Source: Prorocentrum cordatum
Taxonomy: Eukaryota > Sar > Dinophyceae > Prorocentrales > Prorocentraceae
NCBI GenBank assembly: GCA_963575745.1
Contig: CAUYUJ010007476.1
Span: 1-46,541, forward strand
Direction: 5' to 3'
Length of the DNA: 46,541 nt
Shown piece by piece: positions 31,558 through 41,279 of the stretch. A program made the position numbers and the translations under genes. Under the pieces are notes generated by a model. The model was not told where the DNA came from. It ran no database searches and saw nothing but the letters and a program-made list of their open reading frames with translations. How positions within the stretch are numbered: position 1 is the first letter of the stretch; each line of letters opens with the position of its first letter.

Positions 31558-32244
31558 GTGAACAGTCTTCGACTGTCTTTGGAAGCTCTTTCTGAAGAAG
31601 ATGGGCCTGGCGAAATTCCCGTTGGCGATCCCGGCGCCGAGCCTGATGGCGATGGCGAAACACCTTCTCAGTCAGACTGGGCGCCTACTGCCGATCAGTT
31701 GGCCGATTCTAAACTTGCCCAGGACAGCTCTGGCCACCCTGGAAATCGAGACTTCTCTCGACTTCTGAGACGGGGAACTGCAAAGCCCGAGGTCGCGCGC
31801 TGGGCGCGGGCAAACTTTAAGTGCGACGGGTGCGATGCGCGCAGACGACCGAATGCTCGCCGTCGTGCTGCTGTTCCTAAGTCTTATCGCTTCAACAATG
31901 TTGTTGGCGTTGGTTTCGTCCAGGTCAAGTGCCCACTCGATGGCGCCGCGCATTTTTGGATCAATATCATCTGTTGGGGCACCTCGGTTCAGTTTGTTGG
32001 ATGCGCGGGGGCAGGGGGGTCAGCCGATGTAGCACGGCAGGCATTTGTGCACGCATCGGCAGGGGCGTTTGGCATGCCAGAGTTTGTCGTAGTTGCTCCT
32101 GGAACGGAGTTGCAGCGAACGTTTGCCGATGACATGCGCAATAAAGGTGCGTGCCTTTTCCATGCTGATGCCCGTTCACCACGGCAAAACGATCGAACGG
32201 AATTTGCGGGAACAAGGTGGACACGACAGCTCTGGATCGGGTAG
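31558..32244 (+). pseudogene. integrase (rve) domain, catalytically dead
   Basis: A 228-residue frame with the copia integrase layout. The zinc region has GHPGNRDFSRLLRRGTA, then FKCDGCDARRRP: one His (residue 60) and C89-x2-C92, but no first His. The core follows with NNVVGVGFVQVKCP, FWINIICWGTSVQF, FGMPEFVVVAPGTEL and RSPRQNDRTEFAG. Against the D...D(35)E triad the first Asp is Gly119, the second is Ala180 and Glu215 is kept, with 34 residues between the last two. Integrase would insert element cDNA into the chromosome. Two of three catalytic acids are lost. This is the clearest protein remnant in the window. The frame ends at a TAG before the C-terminal part. Confidence 0.85.
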
Positions 32245-32299
32245 CTGCGGATCGCTCCAGCCGAATGGCATGATATGGGGGAGTCGTTGTTCTGTTCGG

Positions 32300-32571
32300 A
32301 GCCGTTGCCAGAGTCGGAGCTTCGTTCACATATGCAACGGGTTTTCGTTTTTACGCCGCATTAACTAGCGACGCTGCTCTCCGATTGTCCTATAGACACC
32401 GGATATCTGTCTACCGATCGGGTGCAGGACTTCCATCGAGCAGAGGAGCTACGCTGAACCGCTCTGAAAGCATGGACTGCCATGGATAGCCGAATTCGGC
32501 TACTCCGTTTCTTCCGTGCCAGACACCGTGTACCACCGTCCATCACGGATGGCCAACTCGTGTTTGTCTAG
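32300..32571 (+). pseudogene. integrase C-terminal segment
   Basis: From about 32422 a frame reads VQDFHRAEEL, a stop, then TALKAWTAMDSRIRLLRF, RARHRVPPSITDGQLVFV and a TAG at 32569. Basic RIRLLR..RARHR followed by DGQLVFVW is what I expect after the catalytic core of dinoflagellate copia integrase. Here the Trp codon is a stop. Confidence 0.55.
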
Positions 32572-32613
32572 AGACAAGGACGAGTTGGGTCAGGCAAGTG
32601 GTTTGGACTTATG

Positions 32614-32614
<1 letters not shown>

Positions 32615-32664
<50 letters not shown>
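32615..32664. repeat. poly-G run of 50 nt
   Basis: An uninterrupted G homopolymer within the retroelement body, directly after the integrase C-terminal segment. It could form stacked G-quadruplexes. Exact length is uncertain because such runs are hard to assemble. Confidence 0.9.
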
Positions 32665-32665
<1 letters not shown>

Positions 32666-33690
32666 GGCGGGGGCGTGTGTCGAATGAGCGCGGAGTGCCA
32701 CTCAAGACGAGAGTAGCGGCATCGAGATCGTCAGTCGCTGCCTCCATGATTTTTTGAGACTGGTCTAGAGCGTGCTCGTGGAGCTCGTCGCTGCGTTGAC
32801 GCCCTCAGAGACGGCAGCCCGATATTCCCTGGAACCGAGCCTCTACTCGACCCTGGAGCGGCGGAGGCCGACGAAATTACCGACGACTCCGACATCGATG
32901 CCGATCAGGGGCCACGATCGCCACCGCCAGAAGAACCAGAACTGTTACCAATTGCGGAAAGTTGCGAACCTGGGGTTGCACGTGCCGCGCGTCGAAAAGA
33001 CGGTTGATAAGTTCGGCCTCGTTTAGAGACTGCCTCCTCCTCCGGACCGCAGAGCGAGCCAGGATCGATGTGACATTCTGTAGCGGGGGCGCCGGGGGGG
33101 ACCTCAAGCGCTACCGCTCGAGGTTCGGTTCTGCCTTGGCCCTCTGCTGCGTCGTCGTGTCTGCCGTCGCCAGCGCCGACTTCGAAATCCCGTTTTTTGT
33201 TGCTGCCGGTCTCTCAGACGAGCTGGTTATTTATTGCGTGGCCAGCTGTCAGAATGTTCAGGTACCATATCAATATGTTGGGAGCGCACATGATCCCCGA
33301 TCCGGAAAACATGTGCGCAACCGATCCGTTAGCAGCAGTCTCCCTCAATGCCTCCATCGAGAAAAACTGGCTGAGGATGGAAGTCGTGTCAATCCGTTAC
33401 CTGTTCATCCTCAACGTTGGCTTCTTGGACCTACTGGCAGCCGTCGTAAGGAGCGGTTTGGGATCTGCGCTGCTGGACCTGACGGCGCGTCTATGGGGAC
33501 GCGGCTGCTGCAGAGATCGACGCCGAATTTCCCAAACGAATTCAAGACGCTTCGCGTATCCCCACCAGCCCATCCAGAAACGATGTCCAGGCGACTTGAG
33601 AGGTGATCAGGGAAATGCGGGAGCAAAGAGGGTGACGGCCGAACCGTGTGAAGGAGTTAGGGCAGTTAGGGGGCGAAGGAGAAACTTGGA
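32665..33690 (+). pseudogene. post-integrase region, reverse transcriptase not recognisable
   Basis: Frames are short and mixed. An acidic Pro-rich linker (PPEEPELLPIAESCEPG near 32920) fits the spacer between integrase and reverse transcriptase of copia polyproteins. After that I find no YVDD-type motif or other reverse-transcriptase landmark in any frame to 33690. The enzyme is either deleted or decayed past recognition. Confidence 0.4.
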
Positions 33691-33693
33691 TGG

Positions 33694-33905
33694 ATGGATG
33701 AGGGCGTAGGGGGAAGGAGGATGAATAGGATGAGGAGGAGGAGGAGGAGGGATGAGAGGGAGGAGGAGGAGGAGGAGGAAGGAGGAGGAGGAGAGGAGAG
33801 GAAGGAGGAGAGGAGAAGGGAGGGAGGAGGGAGGGAGGAGGGAGGAGGAGGAGGAGGAGGAGGAGGAGGAGGAGGAGGAGGAGGAGGAGGAGGAGGAGGA
33901 GGAGG
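33694..33905. repeat. (GAG)n array inside the composite
   Basis: GAGGA-rich purine sequence ending in about 20 clean GAG units, separating the copia remnant from the Nudix-like domain. Confidence 0.95.
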
Positions 33906-33926
33906 AATCTGGAGCCGACTCCAGAG

Positions 33927-34490
33927 GTGCCGGGAGCGCAGCGTCCAAGCGTTAATTTTCCCCTCGCTGGCCGCGCGGTTAAGGGGTCCGCTAAGGAGAC
34001 AGCCAAGGATGACCCCGAGGAGAATAAGCCACTCTTCCCGAGACCGAAGTGCGTCGGGGCCGTCGATGTCTACGTCCTGTTCCACGACGTCAGCAACGAA
34101 ATGAATGTTTTGGTCCGTCGTCGGAGCCCCAGAGCGAGCTACTCGAATCCTGTCGACGCTCCAGGGGGGCAAGATGATCGCGCCGATCTGAACGTTGTTC
34201 ACAAGCGAGACTTGGACTTCGATTGCGCTGCCAGGTACGCGGCAAGCCGGGAACTTAGCGAGAAAGCTGGGCTGTACAACCCTCGTGGGCGACTTGGTGG
34301 AGATTCCCCGGGGCCAGCAAAATATCCAACCTCGCCAGAATTTCGGGCACGTTTACTAGGCGCCAGCCGAGGTGCGGGGGCAGCAGCCGGAGGTCACTAG
34401 TGCGCCTGGGTCGCCGAGGAGGACCTCGTCGTTCGACCAGACCTGGCACCTCGGAGAACGCAATATATCAAGCGATGCATTCGGCTGACC
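33927..34490 (+). pseudogene. Nudix-hydrolase-like domain
   Basis: The frame 33927-34400 contains CVGAVDVYVLFHDVSNEMNV then LVRRRSP, NPVDAPGGQDD and AARYAASRELSEKAGL. This follows the Nudix fold: a beta strand with LVRRR, the PGG turn, then a Nudix-box helix. RELSEKAGL fits RE-U-x-E-E-x-G-U except that the second Glu of the EE pair is Lys. The gap between PGG and RE is about 12 residues longer than usual, and the upstream Glu is not conserved. A TAG at 34398 is followed in frame by CAWVAEEDLVVRPDLA, like the usual C-terminal WV...E strand. Nudix enzymes hydrolyse nucleoside diphosphate derivatives with Mg2+ bound by these Glu residues. This copy is likely inactive. Not a normal part of copia elements. 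Confidence 0.5.
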
Positions 34491-37185
34491 ATTGTGGTTT
34501 TTGGGAGCTTACAGGGGGCGCCAAATTGCAGCCCAGGTGTGCGGTGTGGCATGGTGTTCCACTGTCGCGGCGTTGGTGCAGAATGTTCATGCGACGCTGT
34601 TGTCGCCCCCCCCCTCTTTTCCGATTCTCGCAAGTTGTTTCCCCATTCGTATCGGCATGAGTGCCCGCGGCCTTGCCCCCCCTCCCCCAGGCGAAAATTT
34701 CGGTCGATTCTGGCGTTGTTTGTGAGATTGGCGGATCTGTTTTCATGCGTTCTCCATCGGTGCACATTTTTGGCCGGCATGTATATGCCAATCCGGCATG
34801 CATATGCCAATCCGCCATGTATATTTTGGGCCTTCATGCGTTCCCTGCAACATTTGGCCGGCATGTATATGCCAATCCGCCGAGGCAGGTTTCGCGCTTC
34901 ATTGGTGGATATTTTGAGGGCGGTTCCCCCGTCCGCGCTGTCGGGGCCCGCCCGTCTTTTCAGGGCCGCTTCGCGCGGGGTGCCGTGCCCCGCTGTGTTT
35001 CCCGACGTATCTGTAGGACCCCGCGCGCCGTGCAGCGCGTTTCACCTTCGTCCTACCTCGCCCTGCCGTAGACAGCCTGCCCGCACTGGCACCTTGAAGA
35101 GTGATGTGGCGCGTGCATTCTTGCCTTGTTCCAGCGAGTCGCGTTACCAGATATAGTTCGCCCTCCAGAAAGGGGCATGCAATCGACCGTTGGACTGCAC
35201 GATTGGGCTGCGTGTCGAAGGTGGAGAAGGAGCTGGCCCTGCAGATGAAGCAGGGCCTGACGCAACAGGCGGAGGTGAAGAAGGACGAGCCATTTGAAAC
35301 ATTTGCACTCGAGAGGAACGGACGGTGGCCGACCGACGATGTGATCTACAGCTTGGCGTCAGAATGCCCTGTTCAGCCGCCCGCTCAGAACTCGAGTTCC
35401 AGCGCGACCTCCAACGACCCCGCGTCGGAGATGATGGCCATAAGTGCCCGAGGCGGCCCACTTTCCGCGTTCGGCTGAAGTTGTTGACGCAAATGCCACT
35501 TTAGCATCGTTCAGAGACTGGTTGAGTCGCGCAGCGCGCTCGAGCGCGGAATCGCGCAGGACTATCTGAAGAACGGAGACGAGACCGGGGGTTGCGACAA
35601 CCTCTGCGCATACTTCCAGGTGTGCACGGACGCCGGACTCAATGATCCCCTCTGATTCTCGCTCGGTGTCAGTGTTCGTCGCGACTTCCACGGCCTGCTT
35701 CGCTGGGCACCTGCGGCGCAGGCCATTGCCCCCAACGTGAAGTGCAGCGACCTTCCAAGGATCGGCGGGGACTCGCGGCATCGCCCACGGGAAAATTAGC
35801 GGATGATGGGCGACAGTTTGGCGGTGGTGGCGGGGCTGGCGAAAGCAGGCCATGGAAGGCCGTCGAGGATGCCCCGGGCCAGGTCATGGTCCCCGGCGAA
35901 GCAGGCGGAGGAGAAGCATTGGCGCGCATGCAGGAGAACCTCAGTGAGTTGAACGGCGCAGTGGGGTCGAGAAACCAGCGCCAATGGGCGGATCTGCAAC
36001 CGAGGCCGCGCAAGCTGCAGCGACTACTGATCGCTGCGCCGCTGCTCCATGACTGGAAGGGCCTCCAGCAGAGCAGGGGGGGAAACCTGAAGAAAAGTAC
36101 AGCAGTGCCCACTGGGGGAAGGCCTACAAGTTCCGCAGGCAGAACAAGGAGGTCTTGAACGACTTGATGAGCGAACGCTGGAAGACTAGCCACGTGGCTG
36201 GAGAGACGAGACACCACTCACTTGACACCGCCCTTCGCTGCGACTGTTTTGGTCGCGTTGGCTCTGAGAGCTCAATCTGGGATCGAGATCCTTGTTTTAC
36301 TCGTGAACATATCTCGGAACTTATCGACGGTCCTCATGGCCAGGGGGGCAGTGATGCATCCACCTGGGCAGCGGTGGATGATGGAGATGAGGCCGACATG
36401 TGCTCGGGAGATGCAGCGTGACGAGGAGCTTAACAAGAAGGAGGCCCAACATGAGACTGCCTAGCGCGGTGCCAGCTTGGTAGCATTGGCATCTACATGG
36501 AGAAAGAATGGGCTGATTCAGCTGATGCCAGGACTTTCGAGCTGCGAGAACGTCTGCGGCATTTCCTTCGAGGGGGCGTCTCGCCGCACCGCTTGCCACT
36601 TTCTGCGTGGTGCATGCGTCGTGAGACGCCGGCCCGGAGATGAACCTGTGCCCTCGCGTCTGCGAGCAGCAGGTGAATTGCCTCCGTCGCGCAGGCTATC
36701 GGAAGCAGCGCGTCCACAAGTGGCGGCGCCAAATCGAAGGCAGCGCCCGCGTCGAGGCGCCTTGGGTCTACGGTGCGACGACGAGGCGCATCTGGGGCGA
36801 GATGCAGGCGAAGGAGCAAGTCTTTTGATGGTGCATGGCTTGTAATCGCACAGTCAGGATGTACCTCGCGGGGAAAAAAAAAAGGCTTTCCTGACGGCGT
36901 TTCCGAGCGTGCACGCGTACTAAGATGAAGAAATCGAGGTATCCGACTTCCGATGTTCGAGGTTCAGCTGGGCCCCGAAGGCGAAGGGCGGCTTCCGCAG
37001 TGGACCAAGGAGCTCTGCGTGGCAGATCAGTTCATGATGCGCAGCGGCAGAACATTCGACCATCGTGGAACCGAACCACAGAGTTTCATGGGCCAGATGG
37101 GCCAGGCCACGGACGCAGCGAATCCGAATGAAGTCGTTCTCACCACGGACCCCGAGTCAGACAATCCGTTCAAGGATCTCTCTTA
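34491..37185 (+). other. unassigned interior of the composite
   Basis: Moderate GC with many short plus frames. Examples are SKVEKELALQMKQGLTQQAE near 35220, HWGKAYKFRRQNKEVLNDLM near 36110, KQRVHKWRRQIEGSARVEAP near 36700 and PQWTKELCVADQFMMRSGRT near 36990. They look protein-like but broken, and I cannot place them. Given the LINE tail that follows, part of this may be LINE ORF2 endonuclease or reverse transcriptase. No diagnostic motif is visible. A ten-A run lies near 36873. Confidence 0.35.
34778..34885. repeat. GGCATGTATATGCCAATCCG short repeat cluster
   Basis: The palindromic core GGCAT(G)(T/C)ATATGCC with AATCCG(G/C)C occurs at about 34782, 34798 and 34861, with a partial copy at 34818. 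Each is an imperfect palindrome. Confidence 0.7.
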
Positions 37186-37189
37186 GAGG

Positions 37190-38130
37190 TGCTCTCGACT
37201 CCTACGTTTTCGCGAAAAACTCAATCGAGCGGGCTGGGTCTTCACTTTGGTCGATATGGGGGACTGGGCAGGAGCGCGTTCGGGTCCGTGGGCCTGTCTG
37301 GGGAGCCTGCCCCCCAGACCTTTCATGCCGCCGAGTTTTTGCAATGTCTATAGCTATCCAGTGGAGCACGGGTCCGTGCGCTGTGTTCTCGGACCGCTGA
37401 AACTGTGCGACATTTTCTCGATGCCCTGGTCAGATCAGATTTCGGCCCAGCTAATGTTTCAGGGGTCGCCCCGTTCACCCGTGAACACTTCCAGGAGATC
37501 AAGGTGTCCAAGGTCAAGGCCCACCTTGCAGTCGAGGAGGCTGCGGACGAATGGGGTCGATACTTGAGACGGTGGAACTCTTGGGCCGACAGTTCCGCCA
37601 AAGCTGCGGCAACCTTGCATCTTGCCCCGTCCGACGAGTTTAGCGAGGGTCTTGATGCGTCCGTCGCTGTGGCCCGTGCAGTTGGGCGTCTGGGTGCCAA
37701 GTTGATGTCATTAGGCCCAAATTGTCAATGGACAAGAATGTAGAGTTAGAAAAGCACCTGCGAAAGAGCAGGCCGCAACGCCGCCGCCGCGCGTGTGGCA
37801 CTGGGTCGGTGACAACTGGCAATGTGCGACCTGTCTTCGAGGGGGGCGAGGTCGTCCGAGCATGGGGCCGACGGGGGGAGCTAGCTCCTTTTTTTGCATG
37901 TCCAACCATCGGTCTTGCGTAAATTGGGACACTGGTGTTTTTGAATTCCTTGTTCAGATGGGAATGTTGTTTGTTTTTGCCGCAAGTTCGGTTATCATAC
38001 TTCATGGGGTCGCCTTGATCGCTTGGGGGGGAACTGCGAGTCCCACAGAGTGGTCTCGCATGGCAGCCCGTGGGGCCGTCTGCAGAGATGTCTTAATCCC
38101 TCATACAGCAAGCCTGGATTTCCCGTAACT
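37190..38130 (+). pseudogene. LINE ORF2 3' end: RNase H and Cys-rich tail
   Basis: Plus-frame segments in order are RVRGPVWGACPP, AMSIAIQWSTGPCAVFSD, ETVRHFLDALVRSDF, FQEIKVSKVKAHLAVEEAAD and NSWADSSAKAAATLHLAP. The SD...KVKAH...AD..AK arrangement is that of the RNase H domain at the end of dinoflagellate non-LTR retrotransposons. RNase H removes the RNA strand of RNA:DNA hybrids. The Cys after SD reads Arg and one frameshift lies near 37395. Downstream, VGDNWQCATC (37823-37834) and VVCFCRKFGYHTSWGRL then a later Cys match the C-terminal zinc-ribbon-like tail, with one Cys replaced by Phe. It lies just inside the 3' LTR, so it was inserted into or captured by the LTR element. Confidence 0.6.
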
Positions 38131-38275
38131 GTGAACATGCTTTGCCAAGTATAACCTCATCCTGATTGTTGTCCACTTTACTTGCAGGCATGTAGTTTAC
38201 TTCTCACGCAGATTCGCCATCTGCTTGAGGCACATGCGGTTCAAGGAGGGTCGACGTCAAAAAACAACTTCTTGA

Positions 38276-38450
38276 TGCCCCGCCATATCGGCGCAGAAAG
38301 GCCCTTGAGCTGTTATGGCGCGCTGGCGACGGACGCGCCCACGCCCCCGTAAAACAAAACGAAATAGAACGTATTCTCTTCAATCACGGGTTCCCCTATT
38401 TGTGCTTCGTGTTTCTCTGTATCCATACAGCCACACCCGTGCAGTCCACA
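38276..38450 (+). repeat. 3' LTR (175 bp)
   Basis: TGCCCCGCCATATCGGC... to CATACAGCCACACCCGTGCA then GTCCACA. It aligns with the 5' LTR across its whole length, apart from the nested element there, and holds the empty insertion site AACGT. A short purine patch (AAGGAGGG, 38243-38250) upstream is a weak polypurine-tract candidate. Confidence 0.8.
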
Positions 38451-39182
38451 CCCTCTCTCCTCCCTCTCTCCTCCCTCTTCTTGTTCCCTCCTGCATCCTT
38501 CCTGCTCCCTCCTGCTTGCTTTCCCGCTTCCCCACCCTTTTGTCCTCCCCGCCTCATCTCTTCGTTCCCCCTCCCCCGCCGGAGCTAAGTCCCGTGTTTT
38601 CAAGCTGCAACGTGGGCGTTGCTGTGTGTAGTATCAGCCCAGTGCGCCTGAATGGCAGCCAGGGCGACCGGTTCCGAGGCAGGCGGCGGGAAGTGGTAGG
38701 TCACGCTGAAGCATGCGTCGGCTGGCCTCGGCCAGAAAAAAGCAGTCGCCTGGTACTGAACCCGGGGTAGGCGGCGGTGCCAGACGGAGAAGAGGACGGC
38801 CCGTGCAGCGCGGACACGGGAAGAGAGGTCGAACCAATTGCGTGTAGGTAGACCCGTGGACGATGCTTGCTCATTGCGGCAACTCTTGGGTGCACTATCA
38901 GCTGCCCCTCCCCTTTCCCTTTCTGCTGCTGCTGCTGATGTACCCCTTGCTGCCCCTTCACCCCTTCTCCCCCTTGTCATCGCGCCCCTGCTGATGCCTC
39001 GGCCCCTCTTCTTCCTCGCCGTCGTTTATTAACTCCTCCTCGTCTGACCACAACACGTGTTGGTTGGACGGGTCGGGCGTTTTGCTTGAAGCCTCTCAAA
39101 TTCGGATTCCGAAACTTCCAAAGTCTAACAGCTGCAATAATGGAGGGTGGACCATCTTCAATATGGAACTCGGCTAAGCGCT
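38451..39182. other. pyrimidine-rich then unique spacer
   Basis: CTC/CCT-rich to about 38580, unique DNA afterwards, with a short CTG run near 38922. No gene recognised on either strand. Confidence 0.4.
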
Positions 39183-39370
39183 GCACGCTTTCGTCTTAAA
39201 GGCTTGAAGTAACTACAAGGATGGATGGCGCGCTGTTTTCAGCATGGAGTTCTCGCTTTACCGCTGCTCACATGTGCTTTACAGCCCGCAGCAACTCGGA
39301 GGGCGTCTCCTTTTCAAGATGGGGCTCCCGCGTCAGCGCTGTGCACGTTCGTTTCCGAAGTATGCAACCG
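39183..39370. repeat. GCTCCCGCTGCAGCG minisatellite family, block 3
   Basis: Units TTCAGCATGGAGTTCTCGCT with TACCGCTGCTCACATG, and TTCAAGATGGGGCTCCCGCG with TCAGCGCTGTGCACG, resemble the 12.85-kb units. They are more diverged than blocks 1 and 2. Confidence 0.55.
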
Positions 39371-39456
39371 CCACCGTTGTGGACGATGACTCCCTTTCGA
39401 AATTCGGCGCTCGCGACAGACCTTCTGGCACTTATACCTACGAAACTTGAACATCG

Positions 39457-39600
39457 TTGACTCAGGAGAGATACAAAAAAAACACAATTCACCGTCGACT
39501 CCCAGGAACATATGGGAAACTATGGGAAGTAGGGGGGAAGACAAAAACCCACAAATATGGGAAACTATAGGGATTCCTGTTATTTGTGTTTTTGTTTGTG
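39457..39600. repeat. GGGAAACTATGGGAAGT dispersed repeat, copy 1
   Basis: CACCGTCGACTCCCAGGAAC, ATGGGAAACTATGGGAAGT, GGGGGGAAGACAAAAACCC and GATTCCTGTTATTTGTGTTT. The same order is at 44105-44330. Confidence 0.75.
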
Positions 39601-40125
39601 TCCCTGGGCCCCTTCATTGACCGCTGCACGAATGGAGTGCTGTGGGGATCTCGTTTGGCACGTATCCGACGTTCATGACCAGGCCTGGCAGCCTGTGCAT
39701 CAGTTTACACCGATAGGGCCTGCTCTTTTTCATCAGGGATCTCGCTGGACACGTCGCTGACTTGTGTGCTCGTACCTGTCCGCATCCCCACACCCGCTGG
39801 AAGGACGCACGGAAGTTTCAGGGCTTCCCGCTTCGATGTCAGGCCCATGTGTTTCGGGTCTTGGAAGCACGTATGAGGAGCGACTCGGGTCGGAAGGAGC
39901 GGTTTGCAGCATCGCTGCTGCATCTTGGGTTTCTTGTGGTCTTCCTCCTTCGACTCCCTCCACCCGTCCTTGGCCTCTCTGCCCCCGCTCCCGGCCCTCG
40001 CTCCTTCCCTCTGCGCCCTGGCTCCCCCCCCGCTGCCCCGCCGCGTCCAGCGCACCCCGCCACCCGCTGCCTGCCATGCGCCTCCCCTCTTAGGGCGCAG
40101 CCAGAGCTCTTGCATCTTGCGTGTT
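39601..40125. other. unassigned spacer
   Basis: Unique sequence turning C-rich near 39940-40080. No gene supported. Confidence 0.35.
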
Positions 40126-40129
40126 CGCT

Positions 40130-40290
40130 CCCCCCCCCCCCCTGGGAGGGAGGGAGGGGGGGGGAGAGAGGGGGAGGGAGGGAGGGGGAGGGAGGAGGAA
40201 GGAGGAAGGGGGAGGGAGGGAGGGAGGGGGAAGGGAGGGGGGGGAGGGAGGGAGGGAGGGAGGGTGGGAGGGAGGGCGGAAGACCCTCCC
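40130..40290. repeat. (GGGAGGGA)n array
   Basis: GGGA/GGAGG units over about 150 bp after a run of 13 Cs. Confidence 0.95.
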
Positions 40291-40420
40291 CTCCCCTTCT
40301 CCCTCCCCCGTCCAGGTTCCGTCCGTCACGATGCGATCTTTCGGGGGTTCGCTTCGGCATCGGCGATGGCATACATCCGCGGTCGAGGCCTGGCCTACCT
40401 CGGCGTGGCCCCGCTTAGTT

Positions 40421-40556
40421 TTAAGTCGGGCCTGTCCCTCTACTGGGGGAATATTCAAAAATAGTCGTCAAACAATTATCTGGGGACGTTTTTTTGATTG
40501 GGGTATCTTGAATTTTTCGTCCAGAATCCGCCTGCAGGGGGACATGCCCGACTTAA
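40421..40556. mobile_element. family A element, copy 3
   Basis: The shortest and cleanest copy, 136 bp. Left TTAAGTCGGGCCTGTCCCTC and right (inverted) TTAAGTCGGGCATGTCCCCC. Core AAAATAGTC plus ATCTGGGGACG. Right subterminal AATCCGCCTG as in copy 5. No open frame. Confidence 0.8.
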
Positions 40557-40679
40557 GCCTAGTTCTGCTTAACCCCGCGCAATCCGGCCCAATCCCGCTC
40601 AGTCCAGGGCTCCATTAGGGCTGATACTCGGACGGGGCTATGACCAGGATCAATTCGTTCCAGAGCTAAGGAGCCGCGT

Positions 40680-40742
40680 GCGAGCCCTACCCCTGCCCCC
40701 CACGATTTCTGATGGGGAGGGTGGGGTTCGCATGTGGCCCCC
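40680..40742. mobile_element. family E element, internally deleted copy
   Basis: GCGAGCCCTACCCCTGCCCC, CCACGATTTCTGATGGGGAG and GTTCGCATGTGGCC match the two arm ends of 19435-19578 with the hairpin centre missing. Confidence 0.65.
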
Positions 40743-40745
40743 TAA

Positions 40746-40786
40746 AAGCGTTCTGGAACGCTCTCAGAGCGTTCTGGAACGCTCTG
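40746..40786. repeat. doubled 16-bp palindrome AGCGTTCTGGAACGCT
   Basis: AGCGTTCTGGAACGCT occurs twice 24 bp apart (about 40747 and 40771), joined by CTC/GAG complementary linkers (CTCAG and TGAGA). Each unit is a near-perfect palindrome. Confidence 0.8.
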
Positions 40787-41034
40787 AGAAGGCCGCGGCG
40801 CCCGAGACATCTTCCAGAGCCGGCGGATCTCAGAGATTCTCGATCTACCCCACTCGAATTTACCTTCGTCCTGGCTTCGTCTCAGATCCTGCATCATGGC
40901 CCCTTGAACAGGTTGTCAAGGGCCAAAATCTTGTTCACGACGACCTCTCAGAAGCTGCCTTCTCATGTTCCATCCCCACCTCTCGTCGTTTCCTGCTTTT
41001 TTTGTTTGTTCGCGCCTCCCCCCCGCTGGGTTTG

Positions 41035-41058
41035 GGCTTTGGGTTAGGGTTCAGGGTT
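41035..41058. repeat. telomere-like patch
   Basis: GGGCTTTGGGTTAGGGTTCA then GGGTTTA. Short and degenerate. See also 14478-14516. Confidence 0.35.
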
Positions 41059-41075
41059 TACTGTTCATGGTTCTC

Positions 41076-41279
41076 GGCCTCCCAGATGGGGTCAGAGTAG
41101 ATGGGGTCGGAGGATCACGCCGCATCGCCAATGCATCTCAGATGCAGCTCGATGAGGAGCCCGATTTTCGCCACGCCGACATCGCCGATGTATCGCCGAT
41201 GTCGGCGATGCATCGCCGATGCATCGCCGATGCGGCGCGATTCTCCGACCCCATGTACTCGGACCCCATCTACGAGGCC
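41076..41279. mobile_element. family C palindromic element, copy 1
   Basis: 204 bp. The left end GGCCTCCCAGATGGGGTCAG, then GTAGATGGGGTCGGAGGAT, CGCCGCATCGCC, is inverted at the right end through GGCGCGATTCTCCGACCCCA and CCCCATCTACGAGGCC. The interior is built from GATGCATCGCC and ATCGCCGATGTATCGCCGAT words that are palindromic themselves. No gene. Confidence 0.75.

Larger units (their letters stand above)
27709..38450 (+). mobile_element. composite, decayed Ty1/copia-type LTR retrotransposon
   Basis: Bounded by two related LTRs in the same orientation (27709-28162 and 38276-38450) with TG...CA ends. The 5' LTR is followed at once by a copia-like primer-binding site. Inside, in copia order, come gag with a CCHC remnant, protease and integrase, all plus strand and all broken by stops and frameshifts. 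I did not find a clear copia reverse transcriptase or copia-type RNase H. That space holds a microsatellite, a Nudix-like domain and a LINE RNase H. LTRs without the insertion are about 80% alike by eye, so the element is old. Flanking 5-mers (CCTTG and CCCTC) do not form an intact target duplication. Confidence 0.75.

Noticed and set aside
27704-38455. Target-site duplication of the LTR element
   Set aside because: CCTTG on the left and CCCTC on the right do not match well enough. Flanks are pyrimidine-rich, so partial similarity is expected.
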